Below are positions 4,528 through 5,112 of a stretch of DNA of 5,112 nucleotides, in pieces (positions within the stretch are counted from its first letter, which is position 1; each line of letters begins with the position of its first letter). The stretch covers positions 1-5,112 of the forward strand of contig JAUVYQ010000170.1 of assembly GCA_030603035.1 (NCBI GenBank), in the 5' to 3' direction. This stretch comes from Phycisphaerae bacterium. Its GTDB lineage: Bacteria > Planctomycetota > Phycisphaerae > Sedimentisphaerales > SG8-4. The position numbers and the translations under genes were made by a program. The notes under the pieces were generated by a model. The model saw only the letters and a program-made list of their open reading frames with translations, was not told where the DNA came from and ran no database searches.

Positions 4528-5112
4528 ATGGCCACCATCGTATTTTTAGACGGCGTCGATCCCATCACCGGCAGCCGACGTGGTGTAACCTTCGACGTCA
4601 GCCAAGCTGGGGCGATAGCCAAGCGTCGCCCCAGCCCGGTTAACCACCAAACCAACCTCCGAATGAAAATTCGCACCTACCTCAAACAAACCAACCAATA
4701 TTATTGGAACCTCACCGCCGGACAAAAAACAGCCTGGTCAAACCTCGCCGCCCAGGAAGGCATCACCGGACCCTGGGGCATGAAAAAATGGCAGGCCGGC
4801 TGTGCCATGTTTTTCTCACTAGAACTCAACGCCCTGATCGCCGGCGACGGCCTCTACGCCAACCATCCCCCACACAACCCCACCCTCCCCCCTACCTGGC
4901 TGACCCTCACCAGAATCGACAAAGACACCATCCGCGTAACCTTCAACCCATCCGCCGCATGGAACACCAACCGCATCTACCTCCGCCAAGCACTCCCAGG
5001 ACCCGGCATCCGGCGCTGGAGTTTTTACGATGGATACATCGCCCAATACTCCGGACTCGGGCCGAACTCTCCCTTTGACTTCACAACACATTTTCAACAT
5101 CTTGCCGGATGG
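4528..5112 (+). CDS. Second phage-like paralogue of the 222-aa protein, 3' end beyond the window
   Basis: The frame is open for 195 codons from ATG 4528 to the last base with no stop, so the C-terminus is missing. It begins one base after the lipoprotein stop and relies on coupling. The N-terminal pattern parallels the 222-aa protein: Gly-Ser-Arg-Arg-Gly (15-19), Arg-Arg-Pro-Ser-Pro-Val-Asn (33-39), Leu-Arg-Met (44-46), Trp60, Leu-Thr-Ala-Gly-Gln (62-66), Trp70, Gly-Pro-Trp-Gly (81-84). Residues about 115-195 are beta-rich with many aromatics. Similarity is confined to spaced motifs, so this is an old duplication. Being already 195 residues long it is probably at least as long as its paralogue. 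A structural or surface role is inferred only from context. Confidence 0.8.
   Translation, partial: MATIVFLDGVDPITGSRRGVTFDVSQAGAIAKRRPSPVNHQTNLRMKIRTYLKQTNQYYWNLTAGQKTAWSNLAAQEGITGPWGMKKWQAGCAMFFSLELNALIAGDGLYANHPPHNPTLPPTWLTLTRIDKDTIRVTFNPSAAWNTNRIYLRQALPGPGIRRWSFYDGYIAQYSGLGPNSPFDFTTHFQHLAGW

Noticed and set aside
4704..5078. 124-codon plus-strand frame in another phase
   Set aside because: Arg/Pro/His-rich frame-shifted shadow of the open 4528-5112 gene, which is coupled to the lipoprotein gene and resembles the 222-aa protein.

Overview
The window looks like part of a small bacterial mobile replicon (phage, prophage-like element or plasmid). It carries no rRNA, tRNA or core metabolic gene. 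Bacterial character comes from Shine-Dalgarno sites (GGAGGG, GGAGGTG, AAAGGAGA), sigma70-like promoter pairs, ATGA and other short gene overlaps, and a lipoprotein signal peptide. The host cannot be fixed from sequence alone. The C-ending codon use and the style of the two paralogous proteins recall Planctomycetota and environmental phages, but that is a weak impression. No integrase, terminase, polymerase, major capsid gene or resistance gene is visible.

Region 1 (1-1129) is non-standard DNA. Positions 1-93 are the exact reverse complement of 1037-1129. The left arm is interrupted inside a (GAAA)n tract by about 500 bp of roughly 13% GC DNA (94-593) that is almost free of C and holds one open frame (209-487). 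The rest of the left arm resumes at 594-632, so 74-93 and 594-613 are the same 20 bp. Between the arms lies a noncoding segment (633-1017) that can fold into strong hairpins. Either this is a real inverted-repeat end or origin carrying an insertion, or it is an assembly or amplification chimera joined at the microsatellite.

Region 2 (1130-1447) is noncoding and origin-like or centromere-like. It has a GC hairpin with a T-run (1215-1241), eight tandem 11-bp direct repeats (1242-1329), a near-consensus DnaA box (1345-1353), and a strong hairpin (1439-1464) over the stop codon of the next gene.

Region 3 (1448-2627, minus strand) is a compact cluster of five overlapping or nearly abutting small genes. 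In transcription order they are a 28-aa peptide, an 87-aa protein, a 30-aa single-helix membrane peptide with an excellent ribosome site, a 75-aa coiled-coil protein, and a 168-aa winged-helix DNA-binding protein. The last is the likeliest replication or partition protein, or repressor, acting on the adjacent 11-bp repeats.

Region 4 (2629-5112, plus strand) is a divergent operon from a near-consensus promoter (2629-2658). It encodes a 222-aa protein, a 41-aa AT-hook-like peptide, a 160-aa beta-rich protein, a 137-aa lipoprotein with its own candidate promoter (4039-4066), and a second member of the 222-aa family that runs off the window end. A virion, cell-surface or lysis module is plausible but unproven.

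A strong strand bias crosses the window. The plus strand is G-poor and C-rich to the right of about 633, and C-poor and G-biased to the left, so the bias reverses where the inverted repeat lies.
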